DNA of 64,000 bases from CAWBUW01 sp963792075 (GTDB lineage: Bacteria; Chloroflexota; Anaerolineae; Anaerolineales; UBA4823), in the NCBI GenBank assembly GCA_963792075.1, contig CAWBUW010000011.1, forward strand, positions 299,394 through 363,393, read 5' to 3'. The notes under the pieces were generated by a model. The model ran no database searches and had not been told where the DNA came from. It saw only the letters and a list, made by a program, of their open reading frames with translations. A program made the position numbers and the translations under genes. This document shows, piece by piece, positions 1-7,717 of this stretch. The first letter of the stretch is position 1, and each line of letters starts with the position of its first letter.

Positions 1-157
1 ACCGGGCTTACCGTAGCCAGTGGCAGGTTACAAAAAGAAGCCAGGATGAATTTTTCCATAATGTTGATCTATCCTTATAAAATTTAGTGCCCACGTAGGG
101 CAAGTATATCAGTAGTTTAGGTTATAATCCTCTGGATCATTTTGCCCGGGTGCACTA

Positions 158-263
158 AATGGTATTCTCGCTAGATAAGTAGATTTGTTGTGTGTGCGTT
201 TGTGCGGCGAAGCCGCACAAACGCACACACAACAATACACAACTACTTAGCGAGAGAACCATT
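158..263. repeat. Long palindromic hairpin ahead of cysC
   Basis: A perfect 24-bp stem (185-208 with 212-235) closed by a GAA loop. It sits inside imperfect outer arms (158-182 with 241-263) that also pair. The first 157 bases hold no gene I can recognise. The hairpin ends about 20 bases before the cysC start, so it could lie in the 5' leader of the operon. It belongs to the same structural class as many other intergenic hairpins in this window. Confidence 0.85.
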
Positions 264-284
264 AAAATAAGGACAATTTTAGCC

Positions 285-866
285 ATGATTTTTAATGAAC
301 CGGATGTACGCAAGAGGAGCGCAAATAAGGGTCATTTGCCGGCCATTTTGTGGTTTACTGGTCTTTCCGGAAGTGGGAAAACGACCATTGCCAGAAAAAT
401 CGAAGACATCTTGATCGCCGAATACCACGCCCATACTTACCTTCTGGATGGCGATATCCTCCGCGGAGGGATTAACCTGGGTCTTGGTTTCTCTCTCCAG
501 GATCGAATGGAGAATGTCCGCCGGACGGCTGAAATTGCGCGTTTAATGGCAGATGCGGGGCTGATCGTATTGGTATCGCTGATCAGCCCCTACCGGGCGG
601 CCCGCGAGAACGCCAGAAAAATTGCCGCTCCGTATACTTTCGTCGAGATTTATGTCCAGTGCCCCATTGAAACGTGCGAACAACGCGATCCGAAAGGACT
701 CTATCGCAAAGCGCGTGCCGGCCTGATCCCTGAGTTCACCGGTATCCATTCGCCCTACGAGCCCCCCTCAGCGCCCGACCTGATTCTCGACACTTCAAAA
801 AAGGATATTGAAAGCTGTGTGGATGCTACCATCCAATACCTGCTTCACCACAACTTGCTTGGATAA
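285..866 (+). CDS. cysC: Adenylylsulfate (APS) kinase
   Basis: Phosphorylates adenosine 5'-phosphosulfate to PAPS with ATP in the cytoplasm. The Walker A motif GLSGSGKTT lies near residues 25-33, followed by the DGD motif and the ordered stretch LGFSLQDRMENVRR typical of APS kinases, then SLISPYRAARENAR. The ATG at 285 is preferred over an upstream ATG whose extension would translate the palindrome; this gives 193 residues, normal for CysC. It is the first gene of a tight cysC-cysD-cysN operon, with cysD starting 6 bases after its stop. The family assignment is firm. Whether the PAPS feeds sulfate assimilation or sulfation of surface polymers cannot be told from this window. Confidence 0.93.
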   Translation: MIFNEPDVRKRSANKGHLPAILWFTGLSGSGKTTIARKIEDILIAEYHAHTYLLDGDILRGGINLGLGFSLQDRMENVRRTAEIARLMADAGLIVLVSLISPYRAARENARKIAAPYTFVEIYVQCPIETCEQRDPKGLYRKARAGLIPEFTGIHSPYEPPSAPDLILDTSKKDIESCVDATIQYLLHHNLLG

Positions 867-872
867 ATCCCC

Positions 873-1754
873 ATGGATCATTTAGAACGGTTAAAGTCAA
901 CCAGCATTTATTTGCTTCGCGAAGCTTATGCACACTTCAAAAATTTGGGAATGCTTTGGTCAATCGGCAAAGACAGCACAGTTTTGCTCTGGCTGGCCCG
1001 AAAAGCTTTCTTTGGGCATGTGCCCTTCCCCCTCATTCACATCGATACCCACTACAAGATTCCGGAGATGATCGCCTATCGCGACCGCCTGGCAAAAGAG
1101 TGGGGCCTCAATATGATCGTCGGAACCAATCGGACCGCCCTGGAACAAAAACAGACCTTTCCGGATGGGAACGTCAGCCGGATTACATGCTGCCAGTTAT
1201 TGAAAACCAAGCCGTTAAGAGACACACTGGGAAACACCGGGGAAAGGCTGCGCTTCAACCACCATACCCAGGAATATGAGTTGGACCAAAACAATGAGCA
1301 GTTCACCGGGGTGATTGTGGGAGTGCGTGCAGACGAAGAAGGCTCCCGGTCCAAGGAACGCTATTTTTCTCCGCGCGATCAGCACAATGAGTGGAATATT
1401 GGCCAACAGCCGCCTGAATTCTGGCACCAATTTAATACCGATTTCGCGCCAGGTACGCATGTGCGCATCCACCCGCTGCTTGATTGGACTGAGCTCAACA
1501 TCTGGGAGTACATTCGACAGGAGGGTATTCCTACCGTCTCGCTTTATTACAACCAGGGGGACGGCAAGCGCTACCGCTCCCTGGGCTGTTACCCCTGTAC
1601 GTTTCCGGTCGAATCAGATGCCAGGACTGTGGATGAAGTTATCTCCGAGCTAAAGACGGGCAAATTCGCCAATATCGCCGAGCGTTCAGGTCGCGCGCAG
1701 GACAAAGATGATGGCGGTGGCTTGGAGACGCTGCGAAGGGACGGGTACATGTAA
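873..1754 (+). CDS. cysD: Sulfate adenylyltransferase subunit 2 (CysD)
   Basis: Catalytic subunit of heterodimeric ATP sulfurylase, which forms APS from sulfate and ATP. It is a PP-loop protein: SIGKDSTVLLWLARKA (residues about 31-46) is the CysD version of SGGKDS. Also visible are HIDTHYKIPEM, the GVRADEEGSRSKER segment and a C-terminal RSLGCYPCT signature. Its 293 residues match the usual CysD length of about 300. The stop codon overlaps the cysN start at 1754, pointing to translational coupling with the GTPase subunit that powers the reaction. Confidence 0.95.
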   Translation: MDHLERLKSTSIYLLREAYAHFKNLGMLWSIGKDSTVLLWLARKAFFGHVPFPLIHIDTHYKIPEMIAYRDRLAKEWGLNMIVGTNRTALEQKQTFPDGNVSRITCCQLLKTKPLRDTLGNTGERLRFNHHTQEYELDQNNEQFTGVIVGVRADEEGSRSKERYFSPRDQHNEWNIGQQPPEFWHQFNTDFAPGTHVRIHPLLDWTELNIWEYIRQEGIPTVSLYYNQGDGKRYRSLGCYPCTFPVESDARTVDEVISELKTGKFANIAERSGRAQDKDDGGGLETLRRDGYM

Positions 1755-3580
1755 TGGTGGAGACCGCTACCGACCAGACGATGTCGATCGTTATCGTAGG
1801 GCACGTCGACCACGGAAAAAGCACCATCCTGGGGCGTTTACTTGCTGAAACAGGCTCGTTGCCCCAAGGCAAACTTGAGCAGGTGAAGGCATCCTGTGAA
1901 CGTAACTCGAAGCCTTTTGAGTACGCCTTCCTGATCGATGCACTCCATGATGAACGCTCACAGGGGATTACGATTGACTCGGCACGCGTGTTCTTCAAAT
2001 CTGAGAAGCGCCATTATTTGATTATTGACGCCCCAGGCCATATCGAGTTCATAAAGAACATGGTCACCGGTGCCTCCCGAGCAGAGGCAGCTCTGTTCGT
2101 CATCGACGCGCAGGAGGGCCTCCGGGAGAATTCCTTCCGGCATGGTTATTTCTTATCCATGCTGGGGATTCACAAGATCGTGGTGGTTGTCAATAAAATG
2201 GACCTGGTCGGTTACCAGGAGCAAGTCTTCAATGGGATACGCGACCAGTTTAACCTTTTCCTGGCCGGCATCGGCCTCCGGCCTCTCACCTATATCCCGG
2301 TAAGCGGTCAGGGAGGGGATAATATTGCCTCGCTGAGCGCCAATATGGCCTGGTATCCGGGCGGCACGGTCCTTTCCACGTTAGATGCCTTTGAAACCCA
2401 GCCTGTGATTTTGGACCAACCTTTCCGCATGCCGGTGCAGGACATCTATAGGTTCACCCGATTCGGCGATAATCGCCGGATCGTTGCCGGGCTGGTCACC
2501 AGCGGGAAGGTGAGCGTGGGGGATGAAGTAATTTTTTACCCCTCTGGCAAGCACAGCGTAGTAAAAACAATCGAAGGATTTCATCGCCCTCCGCAAACCA
2601 GCGTGGCTTGTGGGCAGCCTGCCGGGATCACCCTGGAAGAACAGATTTACATCCAACGCGGTGAAGTCATGACCCGCGCGGGGGAGCCGTCGCCCAAAAT
2701 CACGACCCGGCTCAAGGTCAGCCTGTTTTGGTTAGGGAAAGACCCACTCCGCTTGAACGCCGAATATTGGTTCAAGCTGGGAACCACCAGGGTCAAAATG
2801 CACATCGAGACGATCCAGCAGGTGATGGATGCCGGCCAGGACGGCCACAGGCGAGAATCCGAAGCTGGCCAGACGATAGACCAGGTCGCCTGCAATGAAA
2901 TAGCAGAGTGCACACTGAAGCTGACCCATGCCGTAGCGTTTGACCTGACAAGCGAATTGGAAGATACGGGACGGTTCGTCGTCACCGAGCATTATGAGAT
3001 TCGAGGGGGCGGCATTATCCTGGATGCCTTGCCCGACCCCGGGCTGATCGTGCGCGAACGGGTGATGATCCGCAACTACAAATGGGTCAAGAGCCTGATC
3101 TCCCCTGAAGAGCGGGCAGAGAAGTATAACCAGCGGGCTGCCATGATACTGATCACCGGCCCCAAAGGAGTAGGAAGAAAAAAGATTGCTAACCTGCTTG
3201 AAGCAAACCTGATCAACAGCGGCAAGCTCGTCTACTTCCTGGGGATTGGAAACGTCATTCACGGGATTGACGCCGACATACAAGAGGAAACCCACGAAGC
3301 CAGCCGGGAGGAGCACATTCGCCGGCTGGCAGAAGTGGCACATATCCTGCTGGATGCGGGCATGATCCTGATTGTCACCGCCATTGAATTCTCGCAAAAC
3401 GAGTTTGAAATGCTGAAGACCATTATCGATGGATACCCGATTGCATCAGTCTGGGTTGGAGAAACACGGACTACAGACCTTGAGGCTGATCTGCAGGTGC
3501 CTGGCAACGGAGCCTCAGAACAAGCTGTCTTACGCATAAAAAATTTACTGCAAGGACTTGGGACAATTTTCTCGGACTAA
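1754..3580 (+). CDS. cysN: Sulfate adenylyltransferase subunit 1 with degenerate C-terminal APS-kinase-like domain (CysN/NodQ-like)
   Basis: GTPase subunit that drives APS synthesis by CysD. The translation-factor-type G domain shows GHVDHGKST (G1, residues about 16-24), DAPGH (G3) and NKMD (G4), followed by the beta-barrel domains. From about residue 455 a second P-loop-like module follows. Its Walker A is altered (GPKGVGRKK) and the DGD of APS kinases is replaced by GIGN, although EEHIRRLAEVAHILLDAG still resembles the APS-kinase helix. The protein therefore looks like a CysNC fusion whose kinase half has decayed or been repurposed, while a complete separate CysC is encoded upstream. ATG overlaps the cysD stop. 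The G-domain call is firm; loss of kinase activity is inferred. Confidence 0.92.
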   Translation: MVETATDQTMSIVIVGHVDHGKSTILGRLLAETGSLPQGKLEQVKASCERNSKPFEYAFLIDALHDERSQGITIDSARVFFKSEKRHYLIIDAPGHIEFIKNMVTGASRAEAALFVIDAQEGLRENSFRHGYFLSMLGIHKIVVVVNKMDLVGYQEQVFNGIRDQFNLFLAGIGLRPLTYIPVSGQGGDNIASLSANMAWYPGGTVLSTLDAFETQPVILDQPFRMPVQDIYRFTRFGDNRRIVAGLVTSGKVSVGDEVIFYPSGKHSVVKTIEGFHRPPQTSVACGQPAGITLEEQIYIQRGEVMTRAGEPSPKITTRLKVSLFWLGKDPLRLNAEYWFKLGTTRVKMHIETIQQVMDAGQDGHRRESEAGQTIDQVACNEIAECTLKLTHAVAFDLTSELEDTGRFVVTEHYEIRGGGIILDALPDPGLIVRERVMIRNYKWVKSLISPEERAEKYNQRAAMILITGPKGVGRKKIANLLEANLINSGKLVYFLGIGNVIHGIDADIQEETHEASREEHIRRLAEVAHILLDAGMILIVTAIEFSQNEFEMLKTIIDGYPIASVWVGETRTTDLEADLQVPGNGASEQAVLRIKNLLQGLGTIFSD

Positions 3581-3594
3581 CTAGCGAGGCATAT

Positions 3595-4338
3595 ATGGAA
3601 GATAAGATTTTACTGGGACGAGACCAGCAAATCCTTGAAATACCGGAGGCCACGTGGAAAGAGCACCTGGCTCAAATCCCCGAGCACAGCCATGGCCGGC
3701 TGGCTTTTATGACCACCGCACACCATCAGGTACGCAACTTTGCGGTGCAGGCGCTGGTTGAGCAGCAGAGGCCGCTCGAGCCGGCGTACATCTCCGCGGC
3801 GCTCGACCTGCCCCTGGCGCAGGTAAGCATCATTCTGGATGAGCTAGAACGCGAGCTGTTCTTTTTGGTGAGGAACGCGCAAGGGGCGGTTGCCTGGGCC
3901 TACCCGGTGACCGTCGAACCCACCCCGCACAGGCTGAATTTCAGCACGGGTGAGCGCTTATACGCCGCCTGAGCAGAGGACGCCATGGCGGCGCCCTTCG
4001 TGCAAGGGCAATTAAGCAAAGAACACCTCTCGGTCGAGATCGAAACAAAATGCCATCACTGCGGCGAGGGGCTGCACATCAAGCTGGACAGCGAGATGCA
4101 CGCCACCCTCCGCGAAGAAAAGGCGGCCCCTCTCGTGTTCATGCCAGATGTGGACTGGGACCAATTTGCGGCGCGCACTATCATCGACGCTTACTGAAGA
4201 AATTCTCTTTTCTTCTGGTCAGAAGAACACGCAAAAGAATACCGGGCGAAGACGAAAATGGTCGATGGGATCTACCTCACGCTGGAGCAGTGCGCGCTGA
4301 TGATCCCACCTTCGCAAGGCGCATTGTTTGGCTTTTAA
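3595..4338 (+). CDS. MerB-like alkylmercury lyase-family protein with two predicted selenocysteines (UGA at codons 126 and 201)
   Basis: A single reading frame runs from ATG 3595 to TAA 4336-4338 and is interrupted only by two UGA codons (3970-3972 and 4195-4197). The protein has the MerB plan: an N-terminal winged-helix part (residues about 1-110), then RLYAA-UGA-AEDAMAAPF, which aligns with RLYAWCALDTLIFP of MerB so that UGA falls on catalytic Cys96 and the Asp three residues later matches Asp99. The second segment, IIDAY-UGA-RNSLFFWSEEHA, aligns with SFCCHVHFFAS so that UGA falls on catalytic Cys159. A KCHHCGEG pair sits where MerB has Cys117. With both UGAs read as Sec the protein is 247 residues, close to MerB (212) plus an extension. 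It follows cysN by 14 bases, so it is probably cotranscribed. In MerB the two cysteines and Asp break the C-Hg bond. The substrate here is unknown and many MerB-fold proteins are not mercury enzymes. Start ATG has a GCGAGG-type RBS. Confidence 0.82.
3993..4009 (+). promoter_or_regulatory. Possible SECIS hairpin after the first UGA
   Basis: A perfect 6-bp stem (GCCCTT with AAGGGC) with loop CGTGC begins 20 nt after the UGA at 3970-3972; its loop lies about 26 nt after the UGA. The distance fits bacterial SECIS elements, but the loop lacks the GGUC signature, so this is weaker than the second hairpin. Confidence 0.4.
4210..4227 (+). promoter_or_regulatory. Predicted bacterial SECIS hairpin after the second UGA
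   Basis: A perfect 7-bp stem (TTCTTCT with AGAAGAA) closes on the tetraloop GGTC. The loop starts 19 nt after the UGA at 4195-4197. The E. coli fdhF SECIS also presents GGUC in its apical loop about 18 nt after its UGA, where SelB binds. Stem, loop sequence and spacing are seen directly; SelB recognition is inferred. Confidence 0.72.
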
Positions 4339-4340
4339 TC

Positions 4341-4383
4341 TGCACAGGTGCAGGGGATGCGCTGCATCCCCTGCACCTGTGCA
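4341..4383. repeat. 20-bp perfect hairpin between convergent genes
   Basis: Arms 4341-4360 and 4364-4383 are perfect complements around a GCT loop. It lies 2 bases after the MerB-like stop and 6 bases before the end of the convergent GNAT gene. It could serve as a two-way terminator, although neither side carries a long T run. Confidence 0.8.
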
Positions 4384-4389
4384 ATAAAT

Positions 4390-4872
4390 CTAGACTTCTT
4401 TTTCCAGCAGGATTTCTTGATCTTCGCGCGGGGGCTCTGAAGCGAGGGTGAAGCCATACTTGTAGTAGAAGCCAAGCGCGCGGGAGTTCCCCTGCTTGAC
4501 GGAGGCCAGGACCCGGCGGAAGCCATTCTCGCCGGCCCAGCCGAAAACCGCATCCAGCAGAGCCGCCGCAGCCTCTCCGCCACGCTGCTCAGGGGATACC
4601 CAGACCTGGAGCAGCTCGCCAGTCGTGGATCCTTCCTGCTCCCGGTACAGGGCAGCCAGGCCGGCAGGTGTGTCACCGCAGAATAGGATAAAAGTGGCGC
4701 GGTCGGGGCCTTGCGCCGTTCTGTCTACCTGCTCGCTCCAACTGGTCGCGCTGCGCTTCAGCGCACCCGCATAGGTGGACGAAAACGCGGCAGGCGATTT
4801 ACGCAATGCCGCCAGCCTTACCTGCCTGTACAGCTCTGCTTCACCGGTTTGGATGCGCCTGATTGTGACCAT
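4390..4872 (-). CDS. GNAT-family N-acetyltransferase
   Basis: Acetyl-CoA-dependent acetyltransferase of unknown substrate, 160 residues from the ATG at 4872 (MVTIRRIQTGEAELYRQVR). Typical features are the early strand, AAFSSTYAG, then the motif A region VWVSPEQRGGEAAAALLDAV carrying the acetyl-CoA loop as QRGGEAA, and ALGFYYKYGF near the C-terminus. The middle segment resembles acetyltransferases that modify small molecules or peptides. It converges with the sulfate operon and stands alone, so context gives no substrate. Confidence 0.85.
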   Translation of the reverse strand: MVTIRRIQTGEAELYRQVRLAALRKSPAAFSSTYAGALKRSATSWSEQVDRTAQGPDRATFILFCGDTPAGLAALYREQEGSTTGELLQVWVSPEQRGGEAAAALLDAVFGWAGENGFRRVLASVKQGNSRALGFYYKYGFTLASEPPREDQEILLEKEV

Positions 4873-5022
4873 ATATGAAATGAGATTTTTCACCACAGAG
4901 ACGCAGAGTCCACAGGGAAGAACCTTTTTTGAAGGAAGAGGTTCTTCATGCTCCCATTATAACGCTTGGACAGCCTCAAGGAGAAAGCGGCTCCCTCCTG
5001 GCCCCCTCCCAACCCTGGGGTT

Positions 5023-5129
5023 GTCCAAAAAGACGAAAACAAGGAGAAAATATACGTACCTGTGGGGGTGGTGCTTCGCACCACCCCCACAGGTACGTAC
5101 TAATTTTCTTCCTTTGTTTCTTTTTGGAC
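5023..5129. repeat. Dispersed palindrome family A, copy 1
   Basis: The inner perfect 22-bp stem (5053-5074 with 5078-5099) has a TTC loop and carries the core CACC/ACCTGTGGGG. AT-rich outer arms starting GTCCAAAAAGACG (5023) and ending CTTTTTGGAC (5129) also pair imperfectly. Two other copies lie at 13421-13536 and 62416-62464. Confidence 0.88.
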
Positions 5130-5149
5130 AGCCCTAGGGGGCTCCCCAA

Positions 5150-5186
5150 CCTCCCCTAAATGGCGGTTTTTGCCATTTGGGGGAGG
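5150..5186. repeat. Dispersed palindrome family B, copy 1
   Basis: Arms CCTCCCCTAAATGGC and GCCATTTGGGGGAGG pair with one mismatch around a GGTTTTT-type loop. It lies right after family A copy 1, within a nested inverted-repeat block (about 4978-5206) that fills the gap between the GNAT gene and the cupin gene. Related copies are at 27927-27963 and 37338-37374. Confidence 0.75.
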
Positions 5187-5220
5187 CAGGAGGGGGCCAA
5201 CAACGAATGGTGGTTAACTC

Positions 5221-5640
5221 TTATCTTCCCACCCTCAACCAACCCGGGAAACGCAACTCCAGCTCGACGCATTGGCTTGCATCCAGTTGGCGATATTCCG
5301 TGGGATGGTCGGGGTCATGCGGCGATTCGACGATCAGCCACTGTGCGTCACGGCTGCCGATCACGCTGTGAAAAGTCCCGCGCAGGACGTTATAGACCAC
5401 ACCGGGGAGCATATCGATAACGTCGAGCCCCTGCTCGGTTGAGACAAAAAGGACACTTTTGCCATGCTGCAGCACAAAGACTTCGTCCGTTTGGGAATGC
5501 GCTTCCACCCGGCGCGGCGCGGAAAGGTCAAAGCGGGGAGACCAGTTCATCAACGCCACCAACCAGCCGGCGGTCTCGACCACAGGCCGGAAGTCTTCTT
5601 TTGAATAGGTCAGGGTATCGATGCGGTGCGGCGGTTTCAT
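5221..5640 (-). CDS. Cupin-like protein
   Basis: A 139-residue protein from the ATG at 5640 (MKPPHRIDTLTYSKEDF). It has the cupin pattern: EAHSQTDEVFVLQHGKSVLF (H, then E, as in cupin motif 1) followed by VVYNVLRGTFHSVIG with a conserved motif-2 histidine. Such small cupins bind a metal and often act on sugars or sense them. It lies 8 bases after the SIS-domain gene and is read in the same direction, so the two are probably one operon with the downstream-reading sugar ABC genes. The longer ORF upstream of 5640 only translates the SIS gene in another frame. Exact substrate is unknown. Confidence 0.72.
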   Translation of the reverse strand: MKPPHRIDTLTYSKEDFRPVVETAGWLVALMNWSPRFDLSAPRRVEAHSQTDEVFVLQHGKSVLFVSTEQGLDVIDMLPGVVYNVLRGTFHSVIGSRDAQWLIVESPHDPDHPTEYRQLDASQCVELELRFPGWLRVGR

Positions 5641-5648
5641 CGAATGCC

Positions 5649-6704
5649 CTAATCCAGGCGTACGACCTGGGTCAAATTGACCGGCGCGTCCGGGTCCAGG
5701 CCCTTGGCCAGGGAGCGGTAAAAAGCAAACCACTGCACCAATGGCAGGTAAAGGGCAGCCCGTTCCCATTCGTCCAACCCGCTGTGCACCTCGATGACGT
5801 CGTCCACGCCGCTCCAATCCAGGTCGCCGCGCTGCTCGCAAATAGCCAGAGTCCTGGCGCCTTTGGCCTTCATCTCACTTAGCACGCGAATTTCGTTACT
5901 CGCGGCGCTGTCGGAGACCAACCCAACGACCAAAGCCCCGGGGGTCACCACGCTCATCGGGCCGTGGCGGAACTCCAAGACATGATAGGCTTCCGACCAG
6001 GAGCAGGTCATTTCTTTGGTCTTGAGCATGCACTCGCTGGCAATCCCATAGAATGGCCCGCTGCCAAGGTAGAAGATACGCTCAATTTCAAGGTCCTGGC
6101 CCAGCTCCTTGAACCGTGCCCCAGATTGCTGCACAAGGGTTTCCAAAACTCCAGGCAGGCTGTGTAAGCGCTCCAGGCGATTGCGATCATGCGTTAACAT
6201 CCCCGCCAGCAGTTGCACCATGAGCGCCATGGAAGTGAAGGAGCGCGTTTGCGCTACCGATTTCTCCTTGGCAGCCGGAGAAACCAACACCACATCCGAG
6301 CTCTCGATCATGGGAGTGCCGGGGACGCAGGTGATGGTAATGATCTTGCTTTTCTCGGCCATAAATTTCCGGTAAGCTTTCATGGCCCACAAGGATTCCG
6401 TGGTCGTTCCGGAGCGAGAGATCATTAACAGGATGAAATCTTTGGGCAGGTGGCGCATGGGGAAAAAAACCAATTCGGAGGCAGGGAATGCCGCCGCGCT
6501 GATCCCCACACTGCGCAGCACGGAAGCCGCGTGGTTTGCCAGGTAATAAGTAGACCCACAGCCGGTGACCACAAAGGGGCGTCGTTCCAAACCGGTGAGC
6601 TGTTGAGACAAGACCCTGTGTTGGTCCAGGATCTCATCCAAAGTCGTTTGCCAGACCTTGGGCTGGCTAGAAATTTCAGAATGCGTAAAGGCGCCTTTTG
6701 CCAT
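5649..6704 (-). CDS. SIS-domain sugar isomerase (AgaS/GlmS-isomerase-like)
   Basis: A protein of about 351 residues with two SIS domains, the fold that isomerises or deaminates phosphorylated amino sugars. Visible signatures are RPFVVTGCGSTYYLANHAASVLR, the ISRSGTTTESLWAMK loop for phosphosugar binding, and a second half with RIFYLGSGPFYGIA and EFRHGPMSVV. The last of these resembles the EFxHGP signature of GlmS-type isomerase domains. The ATG at 6704 (MAKGAFTHSEI) is favoured over one at 6737. The gene sits between a cupin and a sugar ABC transporter, suggesting catabolism of an imported amino sugar or ketose. Confidence 0.85.
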   Translation of the reverse strand: MAKGAFTHSEISSQPKVWQTTLDEILDQHRVLSQQLTGLERRPFVVTGCGSTYYLANHAASVLRSVGISAAAFPASELVFFPMRHLPKDFILLMISRSGTTTESLWAMKAYRKFMAEKSKIITITCVPGTPMIESSDVVLVSPAAKEKSVAQTRSFTSMALMVQLLAGMLTHDRNRLERLHSLPGVLETLVQQSGARFKELGQDLEIERIFYLGSGPFYGIASECMLKTKEMTCSWSEAYHVLEFRHGPMSVVTPGALVVGLVSDSAASNEIRVLSEMKAKGARTLAICEQRGDLDWSGVDDVIEVHSGLDEWERAALYLPLVQWFAFYRSLAKGLDPDAPVNLTQVVRLD

Positions 6705-6736
6705 ATATTTTACTTTTTCATAAGGAAATCGTATCA

Positions 6737-6778
6737 TCTCAATAATTGGGGGTGGGGGGCGTCCCCCCTTTATTGAGA
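6737..6778. repeat. Hairpin with TCTCAATAA / TTATTGAGA arms
   Basis: Outer arms TCTCAATAA (6737-6745) and TTATTGAGA (6770-6778) enclose a short G/C-rich core (GGGGGG ... CCCCCC). The same outer arms, including the flank CGTATCATCTCAATAA, recur at 17261-17338 around a completely different core. Confidence 0.75.
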
Positions 6779-6790
6779 AGTTTCAGGAAA

Positions 6791-7696
6791 TCATTTGTTT
6801 GCCCCCATGGTGATTCCGGAGATCATCTTCTCGGAAAGTACAATGAAGAGCAAAATGGTAGGCACCATCACAATGGAGACCCCGGCGAACAAACCCACCC
6901 AGTCGCCGGTATACTGCATGGCGCTTTGCAAGGAGTACAACCCAAGCGCCAGAGTGCGCTTGCCGCCATCCCCAATGAAGACGAGCACCAATTGATATTC
7001 ATTCCATAAGCCGATGCCATTGAAGATCGCCGCGGTGAGCAAGCCCGGAGAGGCTAAAGGCAGCATAATGTGCCAGAAGACCTGGTAATCCGTACAGCCA
7101 TCGATAATGGCGGCTTCTTCCAGCTCTTTCGGCAGCGAGCCAAAGAAACCGGTCAATATGTAAACTGTAAAGGGGATGGACAGGCTGACATAGACGATGA
7201 TCAACCCGGCGAATTGGTTGACCAGGCCCATTTTGTTCAACATCACGTAGAGGGGGATCAAGACCAGCGAAACCGGGATCCCCATCCCGGCGATAAAGAC
7301 CATCGAGATGAAATTACGTCCTTTGAAATCAATCCGGCTCAGGACGTAAGCCGCCGGGGCCGAGGTCACCAGGATGCCAAGCACCGCGATGAAGGTGACG
7401 ATGATGCTGTTCTTGAAGTACAGCGCGAACTTGGCAGAATTCCAGGCTTTGACGTAGTTGGCAAACTGCCAGACTTTAGGCAGATTAAAAACCAACTTGA
7501 AAATTTCCTGGTTGCTTTTGAACGAGGAAACCAGCACCCATCCCAGGACGAAAATGGTAAAGAACGCCCAGGTGCCCAGGATTAAATAGGCGGGGACCTG
7601 AAGCCAGAACCTTCTACGCTTGCCCGCCCGCAGGCTGGCGGTGCGTTCTTTCTCATTAATTTTCTTTTGGGCTAACACATCGGGAGAATTTTCCAT
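6791..7696 (-). CDS. Sugar ABC transporter permease, MalG/CUT1 type
   Basis: Inner-membrane permease of a carbohydrate importer, 301 residues with about six hydrophobic segments after a basic N-terminal tail. The EAA loop that docks the ATPase reads EEAAIIDGCTDYQVFWHIM followed by LPLASPG, as in MalG-type CUT1 permeases. The C-terminal end SGITMGANK is typical of this subgroup, where the family usually ends in SG-xxxGAVKG. It is the last gene of the run binding protein - permease - permease. No ATP-binding subunit is encoded nearby, so a shared MsmK/MalK-type ATPase elsewhere is expected. Confidence 0.9.
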   Translation of the reverse strand: MENSPDVLAQKKINEKERTASLRAGKRRRFWLQVPAYLILGTWAFFTIFVLGWVLVSSFKSNQEIFKLVFNLPKVWQFANYVKAWNSAKFALYFKNSIIVTFIAVLGILVTSAPAAYVLSRIDFKGRNFISMVFIAGMGIPVSLVLIPLYVMLNKMGLVNQFAGLIIVYVSLSIPFTVYILTGFFGSLPKELEEAAIIDGCTDYQVFWHIMLPLASPGLLTAAIFNGIGLWNEYQLVLVFIGDGGKRTLALGLYSLQSAMQYTGDWVGLFAGVSIVMVPTILLFIVLSEKMISGITMGANK

Positions 7697-7717
7697 AGTT
7701 GGTATCCCAGGTTTTGA

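Noticed and set aside
3985..4197. Separate 70-codon gene starting at ATG 3985
   Set aside because: It is in the same frame as the upstream frame and only starts there because of the UGA at 3970. The MerB alignment runs through.
4050..4451. 133-codon frame over the second half of the MerB-like gene
   Set aside because: An Arg/Pro-rich shadow frame that would destroy the MerB alignment on both sides.
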